Origin: Amblyomma americanum
Lineage: Eukaryota; Arthropoda; Arachnida; Ixodida; Ixodidae
Length of the DNA: 64,000 bases
NCBI RefSeq assembly: GCF_052857255.1
Contig: NC_135504.1
Span: 142,874,121 to 142,938,120, forward strand
Direction of reading: 5' to 3'
Under the pieces are notes generated by a model, which was given only the letters and a program-made list of their open reading frames with translations, had not been told where the DNA came from and ran no database searches. The position numbers were made by a program, and so were the translations under genes. Shown piece by piece: positions 23,411 to 36,309 of the stretch. Position 1 is the stretch's first letter; every line of letters begins with the position of its first letter.

Positions 23411-26400
23411 TTCGTGAATCTTGCAAGTTTCGATCTAAAACGATGTATCCCGTTGTTTTGAGCCGGAATACAAGTTTTCGCGCAGTTCTGAGAGAAAAAG
23501 TTTACACCTTTCTCTCGTGTACTCTTCGACGACTTGTAAAATCGATGTTCGTGAATCTTGCAAGTTTCGATCTAAAACGATGTAACCCGTTGTTTTGAGC
23601 CGGAATACAAGTTTTCGCGAGGTTCTGAGAGAAAAAGTTTACACCTTTCTCTCTTCTACTCTTCGACGACTTGTAAAATCGATGCTCGTGAATCATGCTA
23701 GTTTCGATCTAAACGATGTATCCCGTTGTTTTGAGCCGGAATACAAGTTTTCGCGCAGTTCTGAAAGAAAAAGTTTACACCTTTCTCTCGTGTGCTCTTC
23801 GACGACTTGTGAAATCGATGCTCATGAATCTTGCTAGATTCGATCTAAAACGATGTGTCCCGTTGTTTTGAGCCGGAATACAAGTTTTCGCGCATTTCTG
23901 AGAGAAAAAGTTTACACATTTCTCTCGTCTACTCTTCGACGACTTGTAATATCGATGCTCGTGAATCTTGCTAGTTTCGATCTAAAACGATGAATCCCGT
24001 TGTTTTGAGCCGGAATACAAGTTTTCGCGAGGTTCTGAGAGAAAAACTTTACACCTTTCTCTCTTCTACTCTTCGACGACTTGTAAAATCGATGCTCGTG
24101 AATCTTGCTGGTTTCGATCTAAAACGATGTATCCCGTTGTTTTGAGCCGGAATACAAGTTTTCGCGCAGTTCTGAGAGAAAACGTTTACACCTTTCTATC
24201 GTCTACTCTTCGACGACTTGTAAAATCGATGCTCGTGAATCTTGCAAGTTTCGATCTAAAACGATGTATCCCGTTGTTTTGAGCCGGAATACAATTTTTC
24301 GCGCAGTTCTGAGATAAAAAGTTTACACCTTTCTCTCGTCTACTCTTCGACGACTTGTAAAATCGATGCTATTGAATCTTGCTAGTTTCGATCTAAAACG
24401 ATGTATCCCGTTGTTTTGAGCCGGAATACAAGTTTTCGCGAGGTTCTGAGGGTAAAAGTTTACACCTTTCTCTCGTCTACTCTTCGACGATTGTAAAATC
24501 GATGCTCGTGAATCTTGCAAGTTTCGATCTAAAACGATGTAACCCGTTGTTTTTAGCCGGAATACAAGTTTTCGCGAGGTTCTGAGAGAAAAAGTTTACA
24601 CCTTTCTCTCTTCTACTCTTCGACGACTTTTAAAATCGATGCTCGTGAATCTTGCTGGTTTCGATCTAAAACGATGTATCCCGTTGTTTTGAGCCGGAAT
24701 ACAAGTTTTCGCGCAGTTCTGAGAGAAAACGTTTACACCTTTCTATCGTCTACTCTTCGACGACTTGTAAAATCGATGTTCGTGAATCTTGTAAATTTCG
24801 ATCTAAAACGATGTATCCCGTTGTTTTGAGCCGGAATACAAGTTTTCGCGCAGTTCTGAGAGAAAAAGTTTACACCTTTCTCTCGTCTACTCTTCGACGA
24901 CTTGTAAAATCGATGCTATTGAATCTTGCTAGTTTCGATCTAAAACGATGTATCCCGTTGCTTTGAGCCGGAATACAAGTTTTCGTGCAGTTCTGAGAGA
25001 AAAAGTTTACACCTTTCTCTCGTCTACTCTTCGACGACTTGTAAATAAATGCTCGTGAATCTTGCTAGTTTCGATCTACAACGATGTATCCCGTTGTTTT
25101 GAGCTGGAATAGAAGTTTTCGCGCAGTTCTGAGAGAAAAAGTTTACACCTTTCTCTCGTCTACTCTTCGACGACTTGTAATATCGATGCTCGTAAGTCTT
25201 GCTAGTTTCGATCTACAACGATGTATCCCGTTGTTTTGAGCTGGAATAGAAGTTTTCGCGCAGTTCTGAGAGAAAACGTTTACACCTTTCTCTCGTCTTC
25301 TCTTCGACAACTTGTAATATCGATGCTCGTAAATCTTGCTAGTTTCGATCTAAAATGATGTAACCCATTGTTCTGAGCCGGAATACAAGTTTTGGCGCAG
25401 TTCTGAGAGAAAAAGTTTACACCTTTCCCTCGTCTACTGTTCGACGACTTGTAAAATCGATGCTCGTGAATATTGCTAGTTTCGATCTAAAACGATGAAT
25501 CCCGTTGTTTTGAGCCGGAATACAAGTTTTCGCGCAGTTCTGAGAGAAAAAGTTTACACCTTTCTCTCGTCTACTCCTCGACGACTTGTAAAATCGATGC
25601 TCGTGAATCATGCTAGTTTCGATCTAAACGATGTATCCTGTTGTTTTGAGCCGGAATACAAGTTTTCGCGCAGTTCTGAAAGAAAAAGTTTACACCTTTC
25701 TCTCTTCTACTCTTCGACGACTTGTAAAATCGATGCTCGTAAATCTTGCTAGTTTCGATCTACAACGATGTATCCCGTTGTTTTGAGCTGGAATAGAAGT
25801 TTTCGCGCAGTTCTGAGAGAAAAAGTTTACACCTTTCTCTCGTCTACTCTTCGACGACTTGTAAAATCAATGCTATTGAAGCTTGCTAGTTTCGATCTAA
25901 AACGATGTATCCCGTTGTTTTGAGCCGGAATACAAGTTTTCGTGCAGTTCTGAGAGAAAAAGTTTACACCTTTCTCTCGTCTACTCTTCGACGACTTGTA
26001 AAATCAATGCTCGTGAATCTTGCTAGTTTCGATCGACAACGATGTATCCCGTTGTTTTGAGCTGGAATAGAAGTTTTCGCGCAGTTCTGAGAGAAAAAGT
26101 TTACACCTTTCTCTCGTCTACTCTTCGACGACTTGTAATATCGATGCTCGTAAGTCTTGCTAGTTTCGATCTACAACGATGTATCCCGTTGTTTTGAGCT
26201 GGAATAGAAGTTTTCGCGCAGTTCTGAGAGAAAAAGTTTACACCTTTCTCTCGTCTTCTCTTCGACGACTTGTAATATCGATGCTCGTAAATCTTGCTAG
26301 TTTCGATCTAAAACGATGTAACCCATTGTTCTGAGCCGGAATACAAGTTTTGGCGCAGTTCTGAGAGAAAAAGTTTACACCTTTCCCTCGTCTACTATTC

Positions 26401-27787
26401 GACGACTTGTAAAATCGATGCTCGTGAATCTTGCTAGTTTCAACCTAAAACGATGTATCCCGTTGTTTTGAGCCGGAATGCAAGTTTTCGCGCAGTTCTG
26501 AGAGAAAACGTTTACACCTTTCTCTCGTATACTCTTCGACGACTTGTAAAATCGATGCTCGTGAATCTTGCTAGTTTCGATCTAAAACGATGTATCCCGT
26601 TGTTTTGAGCCGGAATACAAGTTTTCGCGCAGTTCTGAGAGAAAAAGTTTACACCTTTCTCTCGTCTACTCTTCAACGACTTGTAAAATCGATGCTATTG
26701 AATCTTGCTAGTTTCGATCTAAAACGATGTATCCCGTTGCTTCGAGCCGGAATACAAGTTTTCGTGCAGTTCTGAGAGAAAAAGTTTACACCTTTCTCTC
26801 GTCTACTCTTCGACGACTTGTAAAATCAATGATCGTGAATCTTGCTAGTTTCGATCTACAACGATGTATTCCGTTGTTTTGAGCTGGAATAGAAGTTTTC
26901 GCGCAGTTCTGAGAGAAAAAGTTTACACCTTTCCCTCGTCTACTATTCGACGACTTGTAAAATCGATGCTGTGAATGTTGCTAGTTTCTACCTAAAACAA
27001 TGTATCCCGTGTTTTTGAGCCGGAATGCAAGTTTTCGCGCAGTTCTGAGAGAAAAAGTTTACACCTTTCTCTCGTGTACTCTTCGACGACTTGTAAAAGC
27101 GATGCTCGTGAATCTTGCTAGTTTCGATCTAAAACGATGAATCCCGTTGTTTTGAGCCGGAATACAAGTTTTCGCGCAGTTCTGAGAGAAAAAGTTTGCA
27201 CCTTTCTCTCGTCTACTCTTCGACGACTTGTAAAATCGATGCTCGTGAATCTTGCTGGTTTCGATCTAAAACGATGTATCCCGTTGTTTTGAGCCGGAAT
27301 ACAAGTTTTCGCGCAGTTCTGAGAGAAAACGTTTACACCTTTCTATCGTCTACTCTTCGACGACTTGTAAAATTGATGTTCGTGAATCTTGCAAGTTTCG
27401 ATCTAAAACGATGTATCCCGTTGTTTTGAGCCGGAATACAAGTTTTCGCGCAGTTCTGAGAGAAAAAGTTTACACCTTTCTCTCGTCTACTCTTCGACGA
27501 CTTGTAAAATCGATGCTATTGAATCTTGCTAGTTTCGATCTAAAACGATGTATCCCGTTGCTTCGAGCCGGAATACAAGTTTTCGTGCAGTTCTGAGAGA
27601 AAAAGTTTACACCTTTCTCTCGTCTACTCTTCGACGACTTGTAATATCGATGCTCGTAAGTCTTGCTAGTTTCGATATACAACGATGTATCCCGTTGTTT
27701 TGAGCTGGAATAGAAGTTTTCGCGCAGTTCTGAGAGGCAAAGTTTACACCTTTCTCTCGTCTTCTCTTCGACGACTTGTAATATCGA
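23411..27787 (+). repeat. 4.4-kb HOR block, copy 2, with linking monomer
   Basis: After a short linker (about 23,411-23,570) this repeats the preceding block in the same variant order. It misses five monomers near 24,360-24,400 (net 686 bp) and has three more at about 25,030-25,440 (net 410 bp). At the first site one monomer reads gacgattgtaaaa (near 24,488), 1 bp short. All length changes are whole monomers plus 1-bp differences, so recombination stayed in register with the 137-bp unit. Confidence 0.88.
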
Positions 27788-30700
27788 TGCTCGTAAATCT
27801 TGCTAGTTTCGATCTACAACGATGTATCTTGTTGTTTTGAGCTGGAATAGAAGTTTTCGCGCAGTTCTGAGAGAAAAAGTTTACACCTTTCTCTCGTCTA
27901 CTCTTCGACGACTTGTAAGATCAATGTTATTGAATCTTGCTAGTTTCGATCTAAAACGATGTATCCCGTTGTTTTGAGCCGGAATACAAGTTTTCGTGCA
28001 GTTCTGAGAGAAAAAGTTTACACCTTTCTCTCGTCTACTCTTCGACGACTTGTAAAATCAATGCTCGTGAATCTTGCTAGTTTCGATCGACAACGATGTA
28101 TCCCGTTGTTTTGAGCTGGAATAGAAGTTTTCGCGCAGTTCTGAGAGAAAAAGTTTACACCTTTCTCTCGTCTACTCTTCGACGACTTGTAATATCGATG
28201 CTCGTAAGTCTTGCTAGTTTCGATCTACAACGATGTATCCCGTTGTTTTGAGCTGGAATAGAAGTTTTCGCGCAGTTCTGAGAGAAAAAGTTTACACCTT
28301 TCTCTCGTCTTCTCTTCGACGACTTGTAATATCGATGCTCGTAAATCTTGCTAGTTTCGATCTAAAACGATGTAACCCATTGTTCTGAGCCGGAATACAA
28401 GTTTTGGCGCAGTTCTGAGAGAAAAAGTTTACACCTTTCCCTCGTCTACTATTCGACGACTTGTAAAATCGATGCTCGTGAATCTTGCTAGTTTCAACCT
28501 AAAACGATGTATCCCGTTGTTTTGAGCCGGAATGCAAGTTTTCGCGCAGTTCTGAGAGAAAAAGTTTACACCTTTCTCTCGTGTACTCTTCGACGACTTG
28601 TAAAATCGATGCTCGTGAATCTTGCTAGTTTCGATCTAAAACGATGTATCCCGTTGTTTTGAGCCGGAATACAAGTTTTCGCGCAGTTCTGAGAGAAAAA
28701 GTTTACACCTTTCTCTCGTCTACTCTTCAACGACTTGTAAAATCGATGCTATTGAATCTTGCTAAATTCGATCTAAAACGATGTATCCCGTTGCTTCGAG
28801 CCGGAATACAAGTTTTCGTGCAGTTCTGAGAGAAAAAGTTTACACCTTTCTCTCGTCTACTCTTCGACGACTTGTAAAATCAATGATCGTGAATCTTGCT
28901 AGTTTCGATCTACAACGATGTATCCCGTTGTTTTGAGCTGGAATAGAAGTTTTCGCGCAGTTCTGAGAGAAAAAGTTTACACCTTTCTCTCGTCTACTCT
29001 TCGACGACTTGTAATATCGATGCTCGTAAGTCTTGCTAGTTTCGATCTACAACGATGTATCCCGTTGTTTTGAGCTGGAATAGAAGTTTTCGCGCAGTTC
29101 TGAGAGGCAAAGTTTACACCTTTCTCTCGTCTTCTCTTCGACGACTTGTAATATCGATGCTCGTAAATCTTGCTAGTTTCGATCTACAACGATGTATCCC
29201 GTTGTTTTGAGCTGGAATAGAAGTTTTCGCGCAGTTCTGAGAGAAAAAGTTTACACCTTTCTCTCGTCTACTCCTCGACGACTTGTAAAATCAATGCTAT
29301 TGAATCTTGCTAGTTTCGATCTAAAACGATGTATCCCGTTGTTTTGAGCCGGAATACAAGTTTTCGTGCAGTTCTGAGAGAAAAAGTTTACACCTTTTTC
29401 TCGTCTACTCTTCGACGACTTGTAAAATCAATGCTCGTGAATCTTGCTAGTTTCGATCGACAACGATGTATCCCGTTGTTTTGAGCTGGAATAGAAGTTT
29501 TCGCGCAGTTCTGAGAGAAAAAGTTTACACCTTTCTCTCGTCTACTCTTCGACGACTTGTAATATCGATGCTCGTAAGTCTTGCTAGTTTCGATCTACAA
29601 CGATGTATCCCGTTGTTTTGAGCTGGAATAGAAGTTTTCGCGCAGTTCTGAGAGAAAAAGTTTACACCTTTCTCTCGTCTTCTCTTCGACGACTTGTAAT
29701 ATCGATGCTCGTAAATCTTGCTAGTTTCGATCTAAAACGATGTAACCCATTGTTCTGAGCCGGAATACAAGTTTTGGCGCAGTTCTGAGAGAAAAAGTTT
29801 ACACCTTTCCCTCGTCTACTATTCGACGACTTGTAAAATCGATGCTCGTGAATCTTGCTAGTTTCAACCTAAAACGATGTATCCCGTTGTTTTGAGCCGG
29901 AATGCAAGTTTTCGCGCAGTTCTGAGAGAAAAAGTTTACACCTTTCTCTCGTGTACTCTTCGACGACTTGTAAAATCGATGCTCGTGAATCTTGCTAGTT
30001 TCGATCTAAAACGATGTATCCCGTTGTTTTGAGCCGGAATACAAGTTTTCGTGCAGTTCTGAGAGAAAAAGTTTACACCTTTCCCTCGTCTACTATTCGA
30101 CGACTTGTAAAATCGATGCTGTGAATCTTGCTAGTTTCGACCTAAAACGATGTATCCCGTTGTTTTGAGCCGGAATGCAAGTTTTCGCGCAGTTCTGAGA
30201 GAAAAAGTTTACACCTTTCTCTCGTGTACTCTTCGACGACTTGTAAAATCGATGCTCGTGAATCTTGCTAGTTTCGATCTAAAACGATGAATCCCGTTGT
30301 TTTGAGCCGGAATACAAGTTTTCGCGCAGTTCAGAGAGAAAAAGTTTGCACCTTTCTCTCGTCTACTCTTCGACGACTTGTAAAATCGATGCTCGTGAAT
30401 CTTGCTGGTTTCGATCTAAAACGATGTATCCCGTTGTTTTGAGCCGGAATACAAGTTTTCGCGCAGTTCTGAGAGAAAACGTTTACACCTTTCTATCGTC
30501 TACTCTTCGACGACTTGTAAAATCGATGTTCGTGAATCTTGCAAGTTTCGATCTAAAACGATGTATCCCGTTGTTTTGAGCCGGAATACAAGTTTTCGCG
30601 CAGTTCTGAGAGAAAAAGTTTACACCTTTCTCTCGTCTACTCTTCAACGACTTGTAAAATCGATGCTATTGAATCTTGCTAGTTTCGATCTAAAACGATG

Positions 30701-31998
30701 TATCCCGTTGCTTCGAGCCGGAATACAAGTTTTCGTGCAGTTCTGAGAGAAAAAGTTTACACCTTTCTCTCGTCTACTCTTCGACGACTTGTAAAATCAA
30801 TGATCGTGAATCTTGCTAGTTTCGATCTACAACGATGTATCCCGTTGTTTTGAGCTGGAATAGAAGTTTTCGCGCAGTTCTGAGAGAAAAAGTTTACACC
30901 TTTCTCTAGTCTACTCTTCGACGACTTGTAATATCGATGCTCGTAAGTCTTGCTAGTTTCGATCTACAACGATGTATCCCGTTGTTTTGAGCTGGAATAG
31001 AAGTTTTCGCGCCGTTCTGAGAGGCAAAGTTTACACCTTTCTCTCGTCTTCTCTTCGACGACTTGTAATATCGATGCTCGTAAATCTTGCTAGTTTCGAT
31101 CTACAACGATGTATCCCGTTGTTTTGAGCTGGAATAGAAGTTTTCGCGCAGTTCTGAGAGAAAAAGTTTACACCTTTCTCTCGTCTACTCCTCGACGACT
31201 TGTAAAATAAATGCTATTGAATCTTGCTAGTTTCGATCTAAAACGATGTATCCCGTTGTTTTGAGCCGGAATACAAGTTTTCGTGCAGTTCTGAGAGAAA
31301 AAGTTTACACCTTTCTCTCGTCTACTCTTCGACGACTTGTAAAATCAATGCTCGTGAATCTTGCTAGTTTCGATCGACAACGATGTATCCCGTTGTTTTG
31401 AGCTGGAATAGAAGTTTTCGCGCAGTTCTGAGAGAAAAAGTTTACACCTTTCTCTCGTCTACTCTTCGACGACTTGTAATATCGATGCTCGTAAGTCTTG
31501 CTAGTTTCGATCTACAACGATGTATCCCGTTGTTTTGAGCTGGAATAGAAGTTTTCGCGCAGTTCTGAGAGAAAAAGTTTACACCTTTCTCTCGTCTTCT
31601 CTTCGACGACTTGTAATATCGATGCTCGTAAATCTTGCTAGTTTCGATCTAAAACGATGTAACCCATTGTTCTGAGCCGGAATACAAGTTTTGGCGCAGT
31701 TCTGAGAGAAAACGTTTACACCTTTCCCTCGTCTACTATTCGACGACTTGTAAAATCGATGCTCGTGAATCTTGCTAGTTTCAACCTAAAACGATGTATC
31801 CCGTTGTTTTGAGCCGGAATGCAAGTTTTCGCGCAGTTCTGAGAGAAAAAGTTTACACCTTTCTCTCGTGTACTCTTCGACGACTTGTAAAATCGATGCT
31901 CGTGAATCTTGCTAGTTTCGATCTAAGACGATGTATCCCGTTGTTTTGAGCCGGAATACAAGTTTTCGCGCAGTTCTGACAGAAAAAGTTTACACCTT

Positions 31999-32006
31999 TA
32001 CACCTT
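31999..32006 (+). repeat. 8-bp direct duplication in one monomer
   Basis: The motif acaccttt is doubled in place near 31,991-32,006, making this monomer 8 bp longer. I saw it nowhere else in the window. It lies in the right part of the hairpin loop of the 8-bp dyad. Replication slippage explains it. The placement of the extra copy within the pair is arbitrary. Confidence 0.85.
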
Positions 32007-32639
32007 TCTCTCGTCTACTCTTCAACGACTTGTAAAATCGATGCTATTGAATCTTGCTAGTTTCGATCTAAAACGATGTATCCCGTTGCTTCGAGCCGGA
32101 ATACAAGTTTTCGTGCAGTTCTGAGAGAAAAAGTTTACACCTTTCTCTCGTCTACTCTTCGACGACTTGTAAAATCAATGATCGTGAATCTTGCTAGTTT
32201 CGATCTACAACGATGTATCCCGTTGTTTTGAGCTGGAATAGAAGTTTTCGCGCAGTTCTGAGAGAAAAAGTTTACACCTTTCCCTCGTCTACTATTCGAC
32301 GACTTGTAAAATCGATGCTGTGAATCTTGCTAGTTTCGACCTAAAACGATGTATCCCGTTGTTTTGAGCCGGAATGCAAGTTTCGCGCAGTTCTGAGAGA
32401 AAAAGTTTACACCTTTCTCTCGTGTACTCTTCGACGACTTGTAAAATTGATGCTCGTGAATCTTGCTAGTTTCGATCTAAAACGATGAATCCCGTTGTTT
32501 TGAGCCGGAATACAAGTTTTCGCGCAGTTCTGAGAGAAAAAGTTTGCACCTTTCTCTCGTCTACTCTTCGACGACTTGTAAAATCGATGCTCGTGAATCT
32601 TGCTGGTTTCGATCTAAAACGATGTATCCCGTTGTTTTG

Positions 32640-33459
32640 AGCCGGAATACAAGTTTTCGCGCAGTTCTGAGAGAAAACGTTTACACCTTTCTATCGTGTA
32701 CTCTTCGAAGACTTGTAAAATCGATGCTCGTGAATCTTGCAAGTTCGATCTAAAACGATGTATCCCGTTGCTTCGAGCCGGAATACAAGTTTTCGTGCAG
32801 TTCTGAGAGAAAAAGTTTACACCTTTCTCTCGTCTACTCTTCGACGACTTGTAATATCGATGCTCGTAAGTCTTGCTAGTTTCGATCTACAACGATGTAT
32901 CCCGTTGTTTTGAGCTGGAATAGAAGTTTTCGCGCAGTTCTGAGAGGCAAAGTTTACACCTTTCTCTCGTCTTCTCTTCGACGACTTGTAATATCGATGC
33001 TCGTAAATCTTGCTAGTTTCGATCTACAACGATGTATCCCGTTGTTTTGAGCCGGAATACAAGTTTTCGCGCAGTTCTGAGAGAAAACGTTTACACCTTT
33101 CTATCGTGTACTCTTCGAAGACTTGTAAAATCGATGCTCGTGAATCTTGCAAGTTTCGATCTAAAACGATGTATCCCGTTGCTTCGAGCCGGAATACAAG
33201 TTTTCGTGCAGTTCTGAGAGAAAAAGTTTACACCTTTCTCTCGTCTACTCTTCGACGACTTGTAATATCGATGCTCGTAAGTCTTGCTAGTTTCGATCTA
33301 CAACGATGTATCCCGTTGTTTTGAGCTGGAATAGAAGTTTTCGCGCAGTTCTGAGAGGCAAAGTTTACACCTTTCTCTCGTCTTCTCTTCGACGACTTGT
33401 AATATCGATGCTCGTAAATCTTGCTAGTTTCGATCTACAACGATGTATCCCGTTGTTTT
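32640..33459 (+). repeat. Tandem 3-monomer duplication
   Basis: Two copies of a trimer lie 410 bp apart (3 x 137 less 1). ctatcgtgtactcttcg recurs at 32,691 and 33,101, and gcttcgagcc and gagaggcaaag follow in both. The first copy has lost a t in gcaagttcgatc (near 32,743) and the second has not. The shared rare ctatcg plus gtgtac combination indicates recent duplication. Confidence 0.85.
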
Positions 33460-34780
33460 GAGCTGGAATAGAAGTTTTCGCGCAGTTCTGAGAGAAAAAG
33501 TTTACACCTTTCTCTCGTCTACTCTTCGACGACTTGTAAAATCAATGCTATTGAATCTTGCTAGTTTCGATCTAAAACGATGTATCCCGTTGTTTTGAGC
33601 CGGAATACAAGTTTTCGTGCAGTTCTGAGAGAAAATGTTTACACCTTTCTCTCGTCTACTCTTCGACGACTTGTAAAATCAATGCTCGTGAATCTTGCTA
33701 GTTTCGATCGACAACGATGTATCCCGTTGTTTTGAGCTGGAATAGAAGTTTTCGCGCAGTTCTGAGAGAAAAAGATTACACCTTTCTCTCGTCTACTCTT
33801 CGACGACTTGTAATATCGATGCTCGTAAGTCTTGCTAATTTCGATCTACAACGATGTATCCCGTTGTTTGAGCTGGAATAGAAGTTTTCGCGCAGTTCTG
33901 AGAGAAAAAGTTTACACCTTTCTCTCGTCTTCTCTTCGACGACTTGTAAAATCGATGCTCGTGAATCTTGCAAGTTTCGATCTAAAACGATGTATCCCGT
34001 TGCTTCGAGCCGGAATACAAGTTTTCGTGCAGTTCTGAGAGAAAAAGTTTACACCTTTCTCTCGTCTACTCTTCGACGACTTGTAATATCGATGCTCGTA
34101 AGTCTTGCTAGTTTCGATCTACAACGATGTATCCCGTTGTTTTGAGCTGGAATAGAAGTTTTCGCGCAGTTCTGAGAGGCAAAGTTTACACCTTTCTCTC
34201 GTCTTCTCTTCGACGACTTGTAATATCGATGCTCGTAAATCTTGCTAGTTTCGATCTACAACGATGTATCCCGTTGTTTTGAGCTGGAATAGAAGTTTTC
34301 GCGCAGTTCTGAGAGAAAAAGTTTACACCTTTCTCTCGTCTACTCTTCGACGACTTGTAAAATCAATGCTATTGAATCTTGCTAGTTTCGATCTAAAACG
34401 ATGTATCCCGTTGTTTTGAGCCGGAATACAAGTTTTCGTGCAGTTCTGAGAGAAAAAGTTTACACCTTTCTCTCGTCTACTCTTCGACGACTTGTAAAAT
34501 CAATGCTCGTGAATCTTGCTAGTTTCGATCGACAACGATGTATCCCGTTGTTTTGAGCTGGAATAGAAGTTTTCGCGCAGTTCTGAGAGAAAAAGATTAC
34601 ACCTTTCTCTCGTCTACTCTTCGACGACTTGTAATATCGATGCTCGTAAGTCTTGCTAGTTTCGATCTACAACGATGTATCCCGTTGTTTGAGCTGGAAT
34701 AGAAGTTTTCGCGCAGTTCTGAGAGAAAAAGTTTACACCTTTCTCTCGTCTTCTCTTCGACGACTTGTAATATCGATGCT
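33170..34780 (+). repeat. Tandem 6-monomer duplication (821 bp)
   Basis: gcttcgagcc recurs at 33,181 and 34,002, gatcgacaacg at 33,706 and 34,527, and the private aaaaagattacacc in both copies, always 821 bp apart (6 x 137 less 1). The lost base is in ccgttgtttgagc. Together with the neighbouring trimer this makes the last 2 kb of domain 1 unusually rich in short recent duplications. Confidence 0.87.
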
Positions 34781-34865
34781 CGTAAATCTTGCTAGTTTCG
34801 ATCTAAAACGATGTAACCCATTGTTCTGAGCCGGAATACAAGTTTTGGCGCAGTTCTGAGAGAAA

Positions 34866-35060
34866 ACGTTTACACCTTTTTCTCGTCTACTATTCGACGA
34901 CTTGTAAAATCGATGCTCGTGAATCTTGCTAGTTTCAACCTAAAACGATGTATCCCGTTGTTTTGAGCCGGAATGCAAGTTTTCGCGCAGTTCTGAGAGA
35001 AAAAGTTTACACCTTTCTCTCGTGTACTCCTCGACGACTTGTAAAATCGATGCTCGTGAA
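34866..35060 (+). repeat. Junction between satellite domains 1 and 2
   Basis: The last ttttggcgcag, tcaacctaaaacg and ggaatgcaag monomers of domain 1 end at about 34,860-35,050. From about 35,060 the array changes to gaccaaaaacgat, gaaccttgctggattcg, gttttcagccgg and cacatatctctcg types. The junction stays in monomer register and carries no foreign DNA, so it is a boundary between homogenisation zones and not an insertion. Confidence 0.75.
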
Positions 35061-36309
35061 TCTTGCTAGTTTCGACCAAAAACGATCTATCCCGTTGTTT
35101 TGAGCCGGAATACAAGTTTTCGCGAGGTTCTGAGAGAAAAAGTTTACACCTTTCTCTCGTCTACTCTTCGACGACTTGTAAAATCGATGCTCGTGAACCT
35201 TGCTGGATTCGATCTAAAACGATGTATCCCGTTGTTTTGAGCCGGAATACAAGTTTTCGCGCAGTTCTGAGAGAAAAGTTTACACCTTTCTCTCGTCTAC
35301 TCTTCGACGGCTTGTAAAGTCAATGCTCGTGAATCTTGCTAGTTTCGATCTACAACTATGTATCCCGTTGTTTTGAGCTGGAATAGAAGTTTTTGCGCAG
35401 TTCTGAGAGAAAAAGTTTACACCTTTCTCTCGTCTACTCTTCGAAGACTTGTAAAATCGATGCTCGTGAATCTTGATAGTTACGATCTAAAACGATGTAT
35501 CCCGTTGTTTTCAGCCGGAATACAAGTCTTCGCGCAGTTCTGAAAGAAAAAGTTTACACCTTTCTCTCGTGTGCTCTTCGACGACATGTGTAATCGATGC
35601 TCGTGAATCTTGCTAGATTCGATCTAAAACGATGTATCCCGTTGTTTTGAGCCGGAATTCAAGTTTTCGCGCAGTTCTGAGGGAAAAAGTTTACACATAT
35701 CTCTCGTCTACTCTTCGACGACTTACAATATCGATGCTCGTGAATCTTGCTAGTTTCGTTCTAAAACGATGTAACCCGTTGTTTTGAGGCGGAATACAAG
35801 TTTTCGCGCAGTTCTGAGAGAAAAAGTTTACACATTTCTCTCGTCTACTCTTCGACGACTTGTAATATCGATGCTCGTGAATCTTGCTAGTTTCGATCTA
35901 AACCGATGTAACCCGTTGTTTTGAGCCGGATTACATGTTTTCGCGCAGTTCTGAGAGAAAAAGTTTACACCTTTCTCTCGTCTACTCTTCGACGACTTGT
36001 AAAATCGATGCTCGTGAATCTTGCTAGTTTCAATCTAAAACGACGTATCCCGTTGTTTTAAGCCGGAATACAAGTTTTTGCTCAGTTCTGAGAGAAAAAG
36101 TTTACACCTGTCTCTCGTCTACTCTTCGAAGACTTGTAAAATCGATGCTCGTGAATCTTGCTACTTTCGATATAAAACAATGTATCCCGTTGTTTTGAGC
36201 CGGAATACAAGTTTTCGCGCAGTTCTGAGAGAAAAAGTTTACACCTTTCTCTCGTGTACTCTTCGACGACTTGTAAAATCGATGCTCGTGAATCTTGCTA
36301 GATTCGATC
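35061..36309 (+). repeat. Domain 2a: satellite monomers shared with 40.5 and 43.3 kb
   Basis: About nine monomers, no gene. Positions 35,063-35,550 match 43,303-43,790 (8,240 bp apart). From about 35,420 the region also matches about 40,500-42,000 at 5,082 bp, for example cttgatagttacg near 35,472 and 40,554. Two monomers here read gagagaaaagttt or tagaagtttttgcgc, both typical of domain 2. Confidence 0.8.

Larger units (their letters stand above)
26031..34865 (+). repeat. Variable-length HOR ladder marked by gatcgacaacg
   Basis: The rare motif gatcgacaacg starts at 26,031, 28,085, 29,455, 31,372, 33,706 and 34,527. The unit lengths are 2,054, 1,370, 1,917, 2,334 and 821 bp, or about 15, 10, 14, 17 and 6 monomers. 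Inside each unit the other markers (ggcgcag, tcaacctaaaacg, ggaatgcaag, gtttgcacc, gcttcgagcc, gagaggcaaag) keep the same relative order, with some skipped. One HOR has been shortened and lengthened repeatedly. This overlaps the tail of the 4.4-kb copy 2. No gene. Confidence 0.85.

Noticed and set aside
34866..35060. Remnant of a transposon at the domain border
   Set aside because: The sequence stays in 137-bp register with satellite on both sides, and no non-satellite bases were found.
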